Assembly (NCBI GenBank): GCA_003250475.1
Contig: QKGI01000145.1
Coordinates: 1-41,558, forward strand
DNA: 41,558 nucleotides
Direction of reading: 5' to 3'
Source: Bacteroidota bacterium
Lineage (GTDB): Bacteria; Bacteroidota; Bacteroidia; Bacteroidales; VadinHA17
Shown here: piece after piece, positions 24,450 to 32,902 of the stretch
How the letters are laid out: the number at the start of each line of letters is the position of its first letter
Position numbering within the stretch: position 1 is the stretch's first letter
Program-made: the position numbers and the translations under genes
The notes under the pieces: model-generated
Told to the model about the DNA's origin: nothing
What the model saw: the letters and a program-made list of their open reading frames with translations, nothing else
Database searches by the model: none

Positions 24450-27311
24450 ATGAATGAAGCGGATCCACATAAAAAAAGAAAGATATTCCTCCTGAAAGTA
24501 GACCTGCCTGCCCTGCTGGCAATTATTCTTTTTGCAGGTATGATCTTTCTTTACCTGATACCTGCCTTTGAAAATGTCATGATGGATCGCAAACGGAATC
24601 TAATCCATGAGATGACAGCATCGGTCAATAGCCTCCTTGATTACTATCATGGACAGGAGCTGGCCGGTACCCTGGAAAGACAGGCAGCCCAGGAGGAGGC
24701 TAAAAATGCCATAAACACAATCAGGTATGGTCAGGATCTTAAGGATTACTTCTGGATAACTGACATGGTGCCTGTGATGATCACCCACCCCTACAGACCG
24801 GACCTTAATGGCCATGATCTGACAAATTTCCATGATTCAAGAGGTAAGGCAATTTTTGTCGAATTCGTAAAAGCCGTATCCGATGGAGGCGAAAGCTATG
24901 TTGAATATATGTGGCAATGGAATGATGATTCAACAAGAATAGTACCGAAACTGTCATATGTGAGGCTATTTGAGCCCTGGGGATGGGTCGTGGGCACCGG
25001 TATATATGTAGAGGACGTCAGGACCGAGATTCGCAGAATGGAGATAAGGTCTCTTGCTATTTCAGGGATATTTGGGTTGATGATCATTTCCCTCTTATTT
25101 GCCATCTCCAGGCAGAGCCATAAGATAGAACAGAAAAGAACCAGAGCAGAAAGGGAACTGCATAAATCAAGGGAGCTCTACAGGACACTAGCTGAGGCTG
25201 CATCAGAAGGAGTTATTATATGGTCTGACCTGGGACTTCAGGCCAACAAGACATTGCTTTCCTGGATTGAATACAGCGAGGAAGAGATACTGAAGAGGCC
25301 ATTGTCAGATATCCTGAACTCACATGGGGTTTTTGGCACTGATAATCCCGGGAAATTGTACGAGGAGCTTACAGCCCGGCAATATGTTGAGTGTCTTCTG
25401 ACTACAAAAACCGGAAGACAATTGTCCTGTCATGCCGATCTCTCGAGGATTACAATAGGTGACCAGAATGCAGTACTCATTGTAATCCGTCCGGCAGTGA
25501 ACCCGTCACTGATACCTGGCATAAACCTTCCCGCCTCGTTGCTTGATAGTGCCGGAACAGGCTTCTTCCGGACAACTTATGGAAAAAAACCAAAATTTAT
25601 TCATGCAACAGCCCCTTTTCTGGAATATCTGGGTTATTCCGACATGCAGGAACTGCATCAGCAATACATCGAAACAATATTCGCCGACACCCGGCAATAC
25701 GAGCTTGTAAGAAAGAAGCTCGAAAGCAGAAAAGGGCTGTTTAATGAAGAGATGGTTCTTAAAAGAAAAGACGGAGATGAACTGCTGGCCCTTGTAACCA
25801 TGATGGTGGTTGATACCGGGGCAGATGAAATATGGTGTGATGGTAGTGTCGAGATCCTTGCCGCCTCGGCTTCTTCCTCGGTCATGCCTCCTGCCGGGTA
25901 TGAGGCCTTGGGAGCTTCTTATATTACAGAGGTGCCTGTTTCCTCAGTCATGAGCATTCCGGTTACCTGCCCTGAGAATACGCCTTACACCAGGGCTCTC
26001 TCACTGATGAAAGAGAACAACACAGGTGTTATCGTTGTATTAAGCAGTACCGGTGAGCCAATGGGTGTTGCCAGTTCCGGGAGCATAGGATTAGGAATGT
26101 CAGAGACTGACCAGGCAGGCACCAGCATTTTCAGGTTCATGCAGGCACCACCCTCGTTTATTGACATACACAGCCGGATAGGCTCAGCCCTTGACAGGAT
26201 TAAGACCAGTAAGGCCGGATGCCTGTTGGTGATGGCTCCGGATAACAAACTGGCAGGGACAATTACAAATGAAGATCTGGTCCGTGCCTTCTCCATGACT
26301 CCCGTGTTACTTCTAAATGAAATATCCGGAGCCGGGTCTGTTAACAGCCTTAAGAACACCTGGCATAACTACCGGAAGGTAGCCCTGTCAATGCTGATAG
26401 GACACGCAGACCCCTATTCGCTTTCATTGCATATCTCATCCATTGCCGATGCTATATGCCGAAGAGTGATAGAGCTGTGCATTGAAAAAGCTGGCAAGGC
26501 TCCATGCCGCTTTTCGTTCATCCAGACAGGAAGTGCAGGACGAAAGGAACAGAGTTTTCTTACAGACCAGGATAATGCAATTATTTTTGAGGACCTCGAA
26601 GGTGAACGCCTGCGGGAGGCAGAAGAGTATTTCCTTGACCTCGGAAGAAGGACCAATGAAATGCTTGACAGTATAGGCTTCCGCCTCTGTAAAGGTAATA
26701 ACATGGCCGGAAATCCTAAATGGTGCCAGCCACTTGACAGGTGGAAGAGCTACTTCTCAGACTGGATAAAGACTCCCGGTCCTGCAGAGATACTTGATGT
26801 AAGCATTTTCTTCGATTTCAGGCATTGCTATGGAGATCACACACTATGTGAAGGACTAAGGGATTATGTTAAAACCAGCCTGCAGACAAGTGACATTTTC
26901 TTCTACCACATGTCCCTGGCGCTTAAGCCATTTAACCCGGCCAGGACAGTTCTTGCAGAAGATGCTGCCGATATCAAAAGAGTCCTTATGGCGCTTACAG
27001 GAGTTATCCGCCTTTATGCCCTTAAACACGGTCTTGACGGATTGTCAACCGTGGAACGGATAACAGAGCTTCATGCCGGGAAGTATATTAATCATGAGAT
27101 ACTTCGCGGTGCTCTTCAGGCATGGAGAGACCTTACATATATTCGTCTGTCACATCAGGCGTCATGCATTGCCGTTGGTAAAGAACCGGATAACAGGGTT
27201 GATTTCAGGGTAAGGTACGCCGATATGCAATTACCTGCGGCCAGGGCTATAGAAGAGATAAATAACCTGATGCTAAAGGCCGGCAGTGATTTTCACTCGG
27301 TAACCATTTAA
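24450..27311 (+). CDS. Membrane sensor: Cache - PAS - PAS - CBS pair - DUF294 nucleotidyltransferase-like protein
   Basis: This 953-residue protein joins an extracytoplasmic sensor to a nucleotidyltransferase-like output. In order: a membrane helix at about 17-38; a single-Cache (sCache_2-like) domain at about 45-190, ending WVVGTGIYVEDV; a second helix at about 200-220; a short coiled coil; PAS domains at about 240-350 and 365-475; a CBS pair at about 490-625; a DUF294 domain at about 640-785 with the nucleotidyltransferase motif GSAGRKEQSFLTDQDNA near 693; and a DUF294_C domain to the end. In known DUF294 proteins the input is a cyclic-nucleotide-binding domain plus CBS. Here Cache and PAS replace it. 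Related DUF294 proteins are often encoded beside ActP/VC_2705-type symporters, as here. It is converse to the porin-symporter operon, the two overlapping by 4 bases, and follows the phosphoesterase. The nucleotidyl target, if any, is unknown. Confidence 0.85.
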   Translation: MNEADPHKKRKIFLLKVDLPALLAIILFAGMIFLYLIPAFENVMMDRKRNLIHEMTASVNSLLDYYHGQELAGTLERQAAQEEAKNAINTIRYGQDLKDYFWITDMVPVMITHPYRPDLNGHDLTNFHDSRGKAIFVEFVKAVSDGGESYVEYMWQWNDDSTRIVPKLSYVRLFEPWGWVVGTGIYVEDVRTEIRRMEIRSLAISGIFGLMIISLLFAISRQSHKIEQKRTRAERELHKSRELYRTLAEAASEGVIIWSDLGLQANKTLLSWIEYSEEEILKRPLSDILNSHGVFGTDNPGKLYEELTARQYVECLLTTKTGRQLSCHADLSRITIGDQNAVLIVIRPAVNPSLIPGINLPASLLDSAGTGFFRTTYGKKPKFIHATAPFLEYLGYSDMQELHQQYIETIFADTRQYELVRKKLESRKGLFNEEMVLKRKDGDELLALVTMMVVDTGADEIWCDGSVEILAASASSSVMPPAGYEALGASYITEVPVSSVMSIPVTCPENTPYTRALSLMKENNTGVIVVLSSTGEPMGVASSGSIGLGMSETDQAGTSIFRFMQAPPSFIDIHSRIGSALDRIKTSKAGCLLVMAPDNKLAGTITNEDLVRAFSMTPVLLLNEISGAGSVNSLKNTWHNYRKVALSMLIGHADPYSLSLHISSIADAICRRVIELCIEKAGKAPCRFSFIQTGSAGRKEQSFLTDQDNAIIFEDLEGERLREAEEYFLDLGRRTNEMLDSIGFRLCKGNNMAGNPKWCQPLDRWKSYFSDWIKTPGPAEILDVSIFFDFRHCYGDHTLCEGLRDYVKTSLQTSDIFFYHMSLALKPFNPARTVLAEDAADIKRVLMALTGVIRLYALKHGLDGLSTVERITELHAGKYINHEILRGALQAWRDLTYIRLSHQASCIAVGKEPDNRVDFRVRYADMQLPAARAIEEINNLMLKAGSDFHSVTI

Positions 27312-28573
27312 AACCGGTAAATAGTACTCAGCAGCAGTCTGATATTTGTTACATTATGGGTATCGGTGACCATACCGTCATTTCCCATGGTGCCGTATGC
27401 CGCCAGTGTGCTCTCAAGCTCGGCAGCAATGCTGAGTTTACCCTCAGTAACGGTTAACCTGGGTGATATCCTGAAGAGATGATCTATATTACTGCCCCTG
27501 CCGTAAAAGGTAGTGCCAACAGCGTCGCGTGAACCAAGGTTCCTGTTGTAACCGCTGAAAAGACCGACAGAAGTTTTTTTGCCATTTGTGCGGACATCAA
27601 CCCAGAACCCCGCATTGTTTATTGTTGACCACTCACGTACCTGGTCAACCGGGTTGCTTATGCCTGACACAGCATATCCGCCGATCATCATCATATCACT
27701 TGCGTTTTCAGCGTATACACCCATCAGTGAGATATTAACCGGACTGGTTTTAATCTTCAGAGTGGCAAAGGCGGCCATGCTTCCCAATCTGGTGCCGGTC
27801 TCGACATTTGCCGGCGTACTGATTTCCGGTCTGATTACCTTGTAATCGACGCCGGCCCATGCAGTAAGACTGCCGGAAACAGGGATCTTTACCTGTATGT
27901 TCGTACCCGGAATCCCGCTGTTTCTTATGTATTTACTGCTGTTTCCGTCGGGCCCGGGTGAGGTGAAGTCGCGTTGCGAATAGGCTGTCAGTGTAAGGCT
28001 GAACTTTGCAGGGGAGTAAACAAGCCTGACCTGTGGATTGCGGCTGAAAGGAAGAAAAGGTGCGCCCGTATTGAAGCTTATCGTACCCGGGAAATTTTCA
28101 GCCGGGAACATTGGATGCCAGTACTGACCGGTAATAAGCGTCACACGTGTCCAGTCCATCCTGAGGTAAGCATGACGAAGCCTGAACCCGTTCAGATCAC
28201 TCTCGCTGGTGCCGAAAAATTCGGCTTCTATGGCACCGGAAGTCTTTGCTCCGAAAGCGTCGGGTCCTTTTATATCGCCCCTTACCCTTGTCTGGATATT
28301 CAGAATATGAAACGAAGGGTTGGCGTTCAGATCATTCATGTCTTCATCATACAGTACATCATCCGGAAACAGGTAAAAATGACCTTCACGCAGTCCGTTC
28401 GAAGCCGATGACTGCCTGCTGTCATAAAATATATCTGTTTTTACAAATCCTGAGAGTTTTATTCCCCAGTCCTGGTTATCGTCCTGTGCCAGAACCCCTG
28501 GCGCGAGTAAAACAATACTGATAATTACTACAGCTACTCTTTTCATCTGACTTGATTTAATATCTTGTTTCAT
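27308..28573 (-). CDS. Outer-membrane porin-like beta-barrel protein
   Basis: This 421-residue protein looks like an outer-membrane channel. A better start than 28573 is the ATG at 28546, which begins a clean signal peptide (MKRVAVVIISIVLLAPGVLA-Q). The mature part opens with IKLSGFVKTDIFYDSRQ, a common first strand of porins. It continues as alternating amphipathic strands (RHAYLRMDWTRVTLITGQYW, RLVYSPAKFSLTLTAY) and closes with the terminal aromatic RLLLSTIYRF. I do not recognise a named family; DcaP-like porins are the nearest guess. It is the last gene of the operon with the symporter, 111 bases after the one-TM protein gene, and would carry the symporter's substrate across the outer membrane. 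Confidence 0.75.
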   Translation of the reverse strand: MKQDIKSSQMKRVAVVIISIVLLAPGVLAQDDNQDWGIKLSGFVKTDIFYDSRQSSASNGLREGHFYLFPDDVLYDEDMNDLNANPSFHILNIQTRVRGDIKGPDAFGAKTSGAIEAEFFGTSESDLNGFRLRHAYLRMDWTRVTLITGQYWHPMFPAENFPGTISFNTGAPFLPFSRNPQVRLVYSPAKFSLTLTAYSQRDFTSPGPDGNSSKYIRNSGIPGTNIQVKIPVSGSLTAWAGVDYKVIRPEISTPANVETGTRLGSMAAFATLKIKTSPVNISLMGVYAENASDMMMIGGYAVSGISNPVDQVREWSTINNAGFWVDVRTNGKKTSVGLFSGYNRNLGSRDAVGTTFYGRGSNIDHLFRISPRLTVTEGKLSIAAELESTLAAYGTMGNDGMVTDTHNVTNIRLLLSTIYRF

Positions 28574-28684
28574 GATAATAATATTTGCTTAAAAAGTACT
28601 TTTCAGAAACCTTTTGTCCTACTACCAAAGGTCTGGCTTTTCAAAAACATGTGTCCGGCACCATATGACTTAAAATGGAGGTTG

Positions 28685-29473
28685 CTACTCATTCTGTCTT
28701 TTTTTTCTGTCAGGAGGAAACAGAGATTTGATTATTCCAGGCTTGATTGGCTCTCCGCCAAGAAGCACGCTTAGATTACTCTCAGCTGTGCGGTTATCCT
28801 TCCATAGTGAAAGAGCCATATCATAATATGACAGCGCAGAGTCCTGCATCATCAGGTGACGGTATGCCGTCGCCTTGTTTGTATAGCTTACCGAGAGTCT
28901 CCTGGGTGTTTCAATCTGTGCAAGCATCAGGTCACTGACCCTTTTCTTGAAAAGCCTTTTGAAATTAAGCCCTGCAAAAGCAGGATCATCTTCATTCATG
29001 CCGGGAAGAAGCCGCTGAGCGACAACCTCCTCCGGCAGTTCTCCCCATTCACCGAGCCATGTTTTATATATGGAAATACTACTGTCACAGTATCTAACCG
29101 AAAGCTCAAGCAGGGTATTCTTCTCCGCACCGGTTATCGTGCTGTCATACAAGGCCTTCATAAGGAGTGCACTACTTTTATTGTTATATATGACTCCTGT
29201 TTCCCATGATGACTGATACCCTGGCACCCTGCTGTAAATGAGGGCAGCGGAATCAAGAAGCGAAAATGAGGAAAAAGTCTCCGCAATCCCTGATGACCGA
29301 TCGTATTCCGACATGAATAGCCGCGCACCGGCAACACGGGGATCCTCAGACCTGTTGACTCCCCTGTAATAAATAAATGCAACGACCACTGCCAGCAACG
29401 CAACAGATAATGTGATTGCGAATACTTTTTTTGTTCCGCCTGATATAACGGTCAGATCTTTAAAACTCATCAA
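28685..29473 (-). CDS. Conserved-looking one-TM protein with a helical, possibly TPR-like extracytoplasmic domain
   Basis: I do not recognise a family for this 262-residue protein. It has one N-terminal membrane helix (about residues 18-38, VFAITLSVALLAVVVAFIYY) and then a long, mostly helical domain. The stretch SVSYTNKATAYRHLMMQDSALSYYDMALSLWKDN looks like a tetratricopeptide-type helix pair, and an earlier pair may lie around SSALLMKAL. The C-terminus is basic (PPDRKKRQNE). Its ATG overlaps the symporter stop (ATGA, 29470-29473), so the two are translationally coupled. An accessory or scaffold role for the symporter or porin is inferred. Confidence 0.65.
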   Translation of the reverse strand: MMSFKDLTVISGGTKKVFAITLSVALLAVVVAFIYYRGVNRSEDPRVAGARLFMSEYDRSSGIAETFSSFSLLDSAALIYSRVPGYQSSWETGVIYNNKSSALLMKALYDSTITGAEKNTLLELSVRYCDSSISIYKTWLGEWGELPEEVVAQRLLPGMNEDDPAFAGLNFKRLFKKRVSDLMLAQIETPRRLSVSYTNKATAYRHLMMQDSALSYYDMALSLWKDNRTAESNLSVLLGGEPIKPGIIKSLFPPDRKKRQNE

Positions 29474-31161
29474 TTATGAACCTGTTCTGCAAGAAACTTC
29501 TTTATTTCAAGAGGTGTGGGTTTGCTCATTTTTGACACAATTATATTAACCACTATTGCCAGTGGTGCTCCAAACCAGGCAAAGTACCATACATTTAGCC
29601 AGTATGATATAAAGGCCTGCCCGGGAAGAGAGCCTCCGCTGAGACCGACAATAAAATATGTCAGTGCGATTACAGTGACAAGACTTCCTGCAAAGAGTCC
29701 GGCTTTTGCACCTGCCCTGTTTGATCCACTCCACCATATTCCAAGGAGGAATAACGGAAATATCGTACATGCTGCCATTGAAAACGCGACGGAGACAAGC
29801 TGGGCTATTAACCCCAGTCTCATCAGCGCGACTATTGTTACGAGCACGGCCATGAGCACAGTACCTATACGGGCAATTTTAAGCTGTTGCTTCGGTGTGG
29901 AGGCGGGGTTTATTACCTTTACATAGAGGTCATGGGAAAAGGCCGAAGCTCCCGCCACGAGCAATCCTGAGACAGTTGAGAAGGCAGCCGATACAGCACC
30001 TGCGGCAAGCAGGCCGACAATCAGGGAATTAACACCACCGAGCTGAGCAGTATAAACCACTATGGCATCCTTGGCCAACACGCCCACCTCCGGATTTGAA
30101 GAGAGAAGCTTACCAAAAGTAGCATAAGCCGGGGCGGTCCAGTAAACCAGGCAAATGAAAAAGAGCCCCCAGACAACTGACCACCTTGCATCCGATATCT
30201 TCGGTACAACATAGAATCGCTGTATCACATGAGGAAGCCCGGCTGTACCTACCATCAGTGAAAAACATATCGCAATCCACTGAAAGAAGGTTGTACCTGT
30301 TGATGGATCCCATGGCATGGCAAATTCCGGACTGGGCACAATTGAAAGGTCGTGCCCATAGGCATTGAGAAGGGCTGCTCCATCAGAAATATTTGGAGCA
30401 GGAATACCGTGCACAATGTCAGTCACAGCCGCGCCGTACCCGATCTGAGGAACCAGCCAGAAATAGTCAAACTTAAAAGCCAGGATAAATACCGGCAGCA
30501 GGAAAGATGTCACAATTATGACATATTGTATCTGCATATTCTTCGTTGCTCCGATCATACCAGAGATAAGGGTATAGAGCAACACCACAGACGAACCGAT
30601 GATCACTGCCCAGGAATAGTTAAGACCCAGTATCCACTTGAACATTAGCCCTATACCTCCAAACTGCCCGACACAATAGGCAAATGATATAAGAATAGTG
30701 AATATTGCACTTACAATCCGCAGGTCACGTGAATAGTAACGATCTCCTATAAAATCAGGTGCAGTATACTTCCCGTATTTTCTAATCTGGGCTGCCATCA
30801 ATATCAACAGTAACACATATCCTCCCGTCCAGCCGACTACATAAGCCAGTCCGTTATACCCAAAGCCGTACATCATCCCTGCCATGCCCAGTACAGAGGC
30901 AGCACTCATCCAGTTGGATGCTATAGCCATCCCGGATCCGACTTTTGAGATGCTTCTTCCTGCTGCATAATAATCAGTAGGATCCTTTGCGCGGAAAAAT
31001 ATCCCGACAAGAACAAATGTTATGAGTATCGCAATAAGGATAATTGCCGGACCTGTCTTGAAACTTCCCTCCAGCTGGGTAAGATTCTGTGCATGTAATG
31101 AAACTACTCCTGACAGCAGAAGTAAGATTGTAAAATATAACTTTTTCATGTCTCTCTGCAT
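29470..31161 (-). CDS. Sodium:solute symporter, acetate permease (ActP)/VC_2705-like
   Basis: This is a 563-residue inner-membrane transporter of the SSS family. It begins with a signal-like segment (MKKLYFTILLLLSGVVSLHA, from an inner ATG at 31149), as ActP proteins do, followed by about 13 hydrophobic helices. Typical family stretches are DYYAAGRSISKVGSGMAIAS, NWMSAASVLGMAGMMYGFGY, YTAPDFIGDRYYSRDLR, LISGMIGATKNMQIQY and GAVSAAFSTVSGLLVAGASA. Members move acetate or other short organic acids with sodium. The exact substrate cannot be read here. It starts six bases after the gene for a probable small subunit and overlaps the next gene, so it is the core of the operon 31938-27308. Confidence 0.88.
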   Translation of the reverse strand: MQRDMKKLYFTILLLLSGVVSLHAQNLTQLEGSFKTGPAIILIAILITFVLVGIFFRAKDPTDYYAAGRSISKVGSGMAIASNWMSAASVLGMAGMMYGFGYNGLAYVVGWTGGYVLLLILMAAQIRKYGKYTAPDFIGDRYYSRDLRIVSAIFTILISFAYCVGQFGGIGLMFKWILGLNYSWAVIIGSSVVLLYTLISGMIGATKNMQIQYVIIVTSFLLPVFILAFKFDYFWLVPQIGYGAAVTDIVHGIPAPNISDGAALLNAYGHDLSIVPSPEFAMPWDPSTGTTFFQWIAICFSLMVGTAGLPHVIQRFYVVPKISDARWSVVWGLFFICLVYWTAPAYATFGKLLSSNPEVGVLAKDAIVVYTAQLGGVNSLIVGLLAAGAVSAAFSTVSGLLVAGASAFSHDLYVKVINPASTPKQQLKIARIGTVLMAVLVTIVALMRLGLIAQLVSVAFSMAACTIFPLFLLGIWWSGSNRAGAKAGLFAGSLVTVIALTYFIVGLSGGSLPGQAFISYWLNVWYFAWFGAPLAIVVNIIVSKMSKPTPLEIKKFLAEQVHN

Positions 31162-31167
31162 ATTTAC

Positions 31168-31938
31168 TTATTCAACAATTCCTTCTTTATTTAAGCGCCA
31201 CTCTATCAGCTTATTGTAAACTATGCACAGCACCACGAAAAGCACCAGCAGAAAGACGGCAGTATAGAAATAATGAAATGGAAATCCTAGGAACTTCGTA
31301 TCAGTAAGCACCGACTGATTGTGGGTGAGATACAATTTCATCAGGTCAGGAAGACGATCAAGTGAGGGGTCCGTTAATGAGGCAGGATAATCCTTCTGCA
31401 GGCTGGCTGCAAGAATCGGGGCCTCAAGATTTGTTGTAGCATACCCTGTAAAAGGCTCAAGAATGCTTACCAGGCTGGCGCTTGCATCCTGTATCCGGAA
31501 CTTAAGGTCCATATACTCCTGGTCCTTTAAGCCGGCAATCTCTGAATGCATCGCCTCCAACCCGGCAACCTTCTCAATTACCATAGGCCTGAGGGAGTCA
31601 GGTACCATGGCAAACGTAACTGAACTTATAGCAACCGAGAGAAGCTGCTGATCCTTTGAAAGAACAGTATTCTTTCCTTTAACCATCAAAAGTGAATTGA
31701 GAATAACATGATAATCAACCTGATCAAGATTACCATTTAACACATCAGGCCATTCTGACTCAAAGAGGGTTAGGGCCTTCTCGGGCGTCGGCTTCTCTAT
31801 TGCCTTGAGAAGGATCTGAAAGCCAAATACTGCTACTGCCCAAATAGTAAGCATGAAAAAGATAACATTCCTGTTCTTCCTTCCATGCAGATTGCGGGGA
31901 CTGAAAATACTGAAATTGTACTGATCGCTTGATTCCAT
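31168..31938 (-). CDS. DUF4212-like symporter small subunit with a large insertion
   Basis: The two ends of this 256-residue protein look like the small subunit (DUF4212) that accompanies VC_2705-type symporters. Residues 14-45 (SPRNLHGRKNRNVIFFMLTIWAVAVFGF...) resemble its first helix. Residues 216-254 (LGFPFHYFYTAVFLLVLFVVLCIVYNKLIE...) resemble its second helix and basic tail. In ordinary small subunits of under 100 residues the two helices are separated by a short loop. Here about 165 residues lie between them, mostly helical (PEKALTLFESEWPDVL, LMVKGKNTVLSKDQQLLSVAI), probably outside the cytoplasm. It precedes the symporter by six bases. The assignment is by eye and moderate; the operon position supports it. 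Confidence 0.65.
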   Translation of the reverse strand: MESSDQYNFSIFSPRNLHGRKNRNVIFFMLTIWAVAVFGFQILLKAIEKPTPEKALTLFESEWPDVLNGNLDQVDYHVILNSLLMVKGKNTVLSKDQQLLSVAISSVTFAMVPDSLRPMVIEKVAGLEAMHSEIAGLKDQEYMDLKFRIQDASASLVSILEPFTGYATTNLEAPILAASLQKDYPASLTDPSLDRLPDLMKLYLTHNQSVLTDTKFLGFPFHYFYTAVFLLVLFVVLCIVYNKLIEWRLNKEGIVE

Positions 31939-32018
31939 TGGTTTTCGGGTTTTTGTAATCCGTTTAAAGATTAGCTAAAATAGAGATTTTGACATATGTT
32001 GTTTCTGATATCGTCTTG

Positions 32019-32031
32019 CAATGTAACATTG
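32019..32031. promoter_or_regulatory. Perfect inverted repeat, candidate operator between the symporter operon and the Crp/Fnr gene
   Basis: CAATGT-A-ACATTG is a perfect palindrome with six-base arms in the 205-base divergent gap 31939-32143. It overlaps a second inverted repeat TAACA-T-TGTTA. It lies just upstream of a -7 element for the regulator gene and could be the binding site of that Crp/Fnr protein. It does not match the E. coli FNR or CRP consensus. Confidence 0.4.
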
Positions 32032-32043
32032 TTATAAATCAAC

Positions 32044-32051
32044 TATATTTG
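32044..32051 (+). promoter_or_regulatory. Candidate -7 element for the Crp/Fnr gene
   Basis: TATATTTG matches TAnnTTTG, about 93 bases before the regulator's ATG at 32144. The -33 region holds the palindrome at 32019-32031 instead of a clear TTTG. Confidence 0.35.
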
Positions 32052-32143
32052 AGAGAAATTACCTGTTTTAACTGCAATGTCAGCCGGGACAGTCATTGAA
32101 ATAAAAAGGAATCAATCCATGTCCATGGTATAATTGACTGAAA

Positions 32144-32833
32144 ATGAGAATCACCGGCAAGATGCCCTGTGAGGCATGCAAACACAAGTGCGACATTTAT
32201 GTTGCCTTCAGGAAGTCAGGCAGATCATTGCCGGAATCAAACATTATAAGGGCAAAATTCAGGAAACATGAGATGATATGCAGGCAGGGCGACAGTGTCA
32301 GCCATGCCATTTACCTTACGGAAGGAACGGCAAAGCTGTATATCGAGGGGATAAACGGCCACAATATCATTCTCTACCTGATGAGGCCACCTGCATATAT
32401 TGGATTGCTTTCATTCTTTGAAAGCATTCATTATACCTATTCAGTGACTGCGATTGAAGATTCACACATATGTATGGTGAGGCTTGAAGCCCTGAAAGAA
32501 CTATACCTGGAAAACCACGAAGTGCTTCTCCGCCTCAACAAAGCATTCGGCAAATCTGTCGCCCTTATCATGAAAAAAATCATATGCCTTAATCAGAAAA
32601 ACATCAGGGGCCGTATTGCCGAAAGTCTTCTGTCACTGGCTGCCTTCTATGGCAATGACAGTTTCACGCTGCCGGTAACCCGTAAGGAATTGGGAGAGAT
32701 GTCCGCCATCTCGGAGGAAAACACCGTCAGGCTGCTTACCGAACTGAAAAATGAAGGAATTATTAGAATCCAGGGAAGAGACGTCTCGATCATTGATGCC
32801 GCCCTTTTAAGCAAAATATCCGACCTTGGATGA
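32144..32833 (+). CDS. Crp/Fnr family transcriptional regulator with FNR-like cysteines
   Basis: This 229-residue regulator has an N-terminal cNMP-binding-type beta-roll (MICRQGDSVSHAIYLTEGTAKLYIEG...SFFESIHYTYSVTAIEDS), a dimerisation helix and a C-terminal winged helix with the recognition motif TRKELGEMSAISEENTVRLLTELKNEGII. Cysteines at 9, 12 and 16 (PCEACKHKC) and C110 (HICMVRLEALKEL) fall where E. coli FNR has C20, C23, C29 and C122, so an oxygen-labile iron-sulfur cluster is plausible. C46 is an extra. It is transcribed divergently from the symporter operon across a gap with a perfect palindrome and probably controls it. The family is sure; the cluster is inferred. Confidence 0.88.
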   Translation: MRITGKMPCEACKHKCDIYVAFRKSGRSLPESNIIRAKFRKHEMICRQGDSVSHAIYLTEGTAKLYIEGINGHNIILYLMRPPAYIGLLSFFESIHYTYSVTAIEDSHICMVRLEALKELYLENHEVLLRLNKAFGKSVALIMKKIICLNQKNIRGRIAESLLSLAAFYGNDSFTLPVTRKELGEMSAISEENTVRLLTELKNEGIIRIQGRDVSIIDAALLSKISDLG

Positions 32834-32902
32834 ATAAATGGGCTGGCTAGTATCCACCCCCCCTGCAAACCAGACAATCGCTTAAGAAACAAGCCTGCCG
32901 CC

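Noticed and set aside
27974-28411. 145-residue plus-strand frame opposite the porin gene
   Set aside because: It lies antisense to a coherent barrel protein with signal peptide and has no recognisable content of its own.
32090-32138. Inverted repeat CAGTCA ... TGACTG before the Crp/Fnr gene as a riboswitch or attenuator
   Set aside because: Arms are only six bases with a loop of nearly 40 bases, too weak to support a structured RNA.
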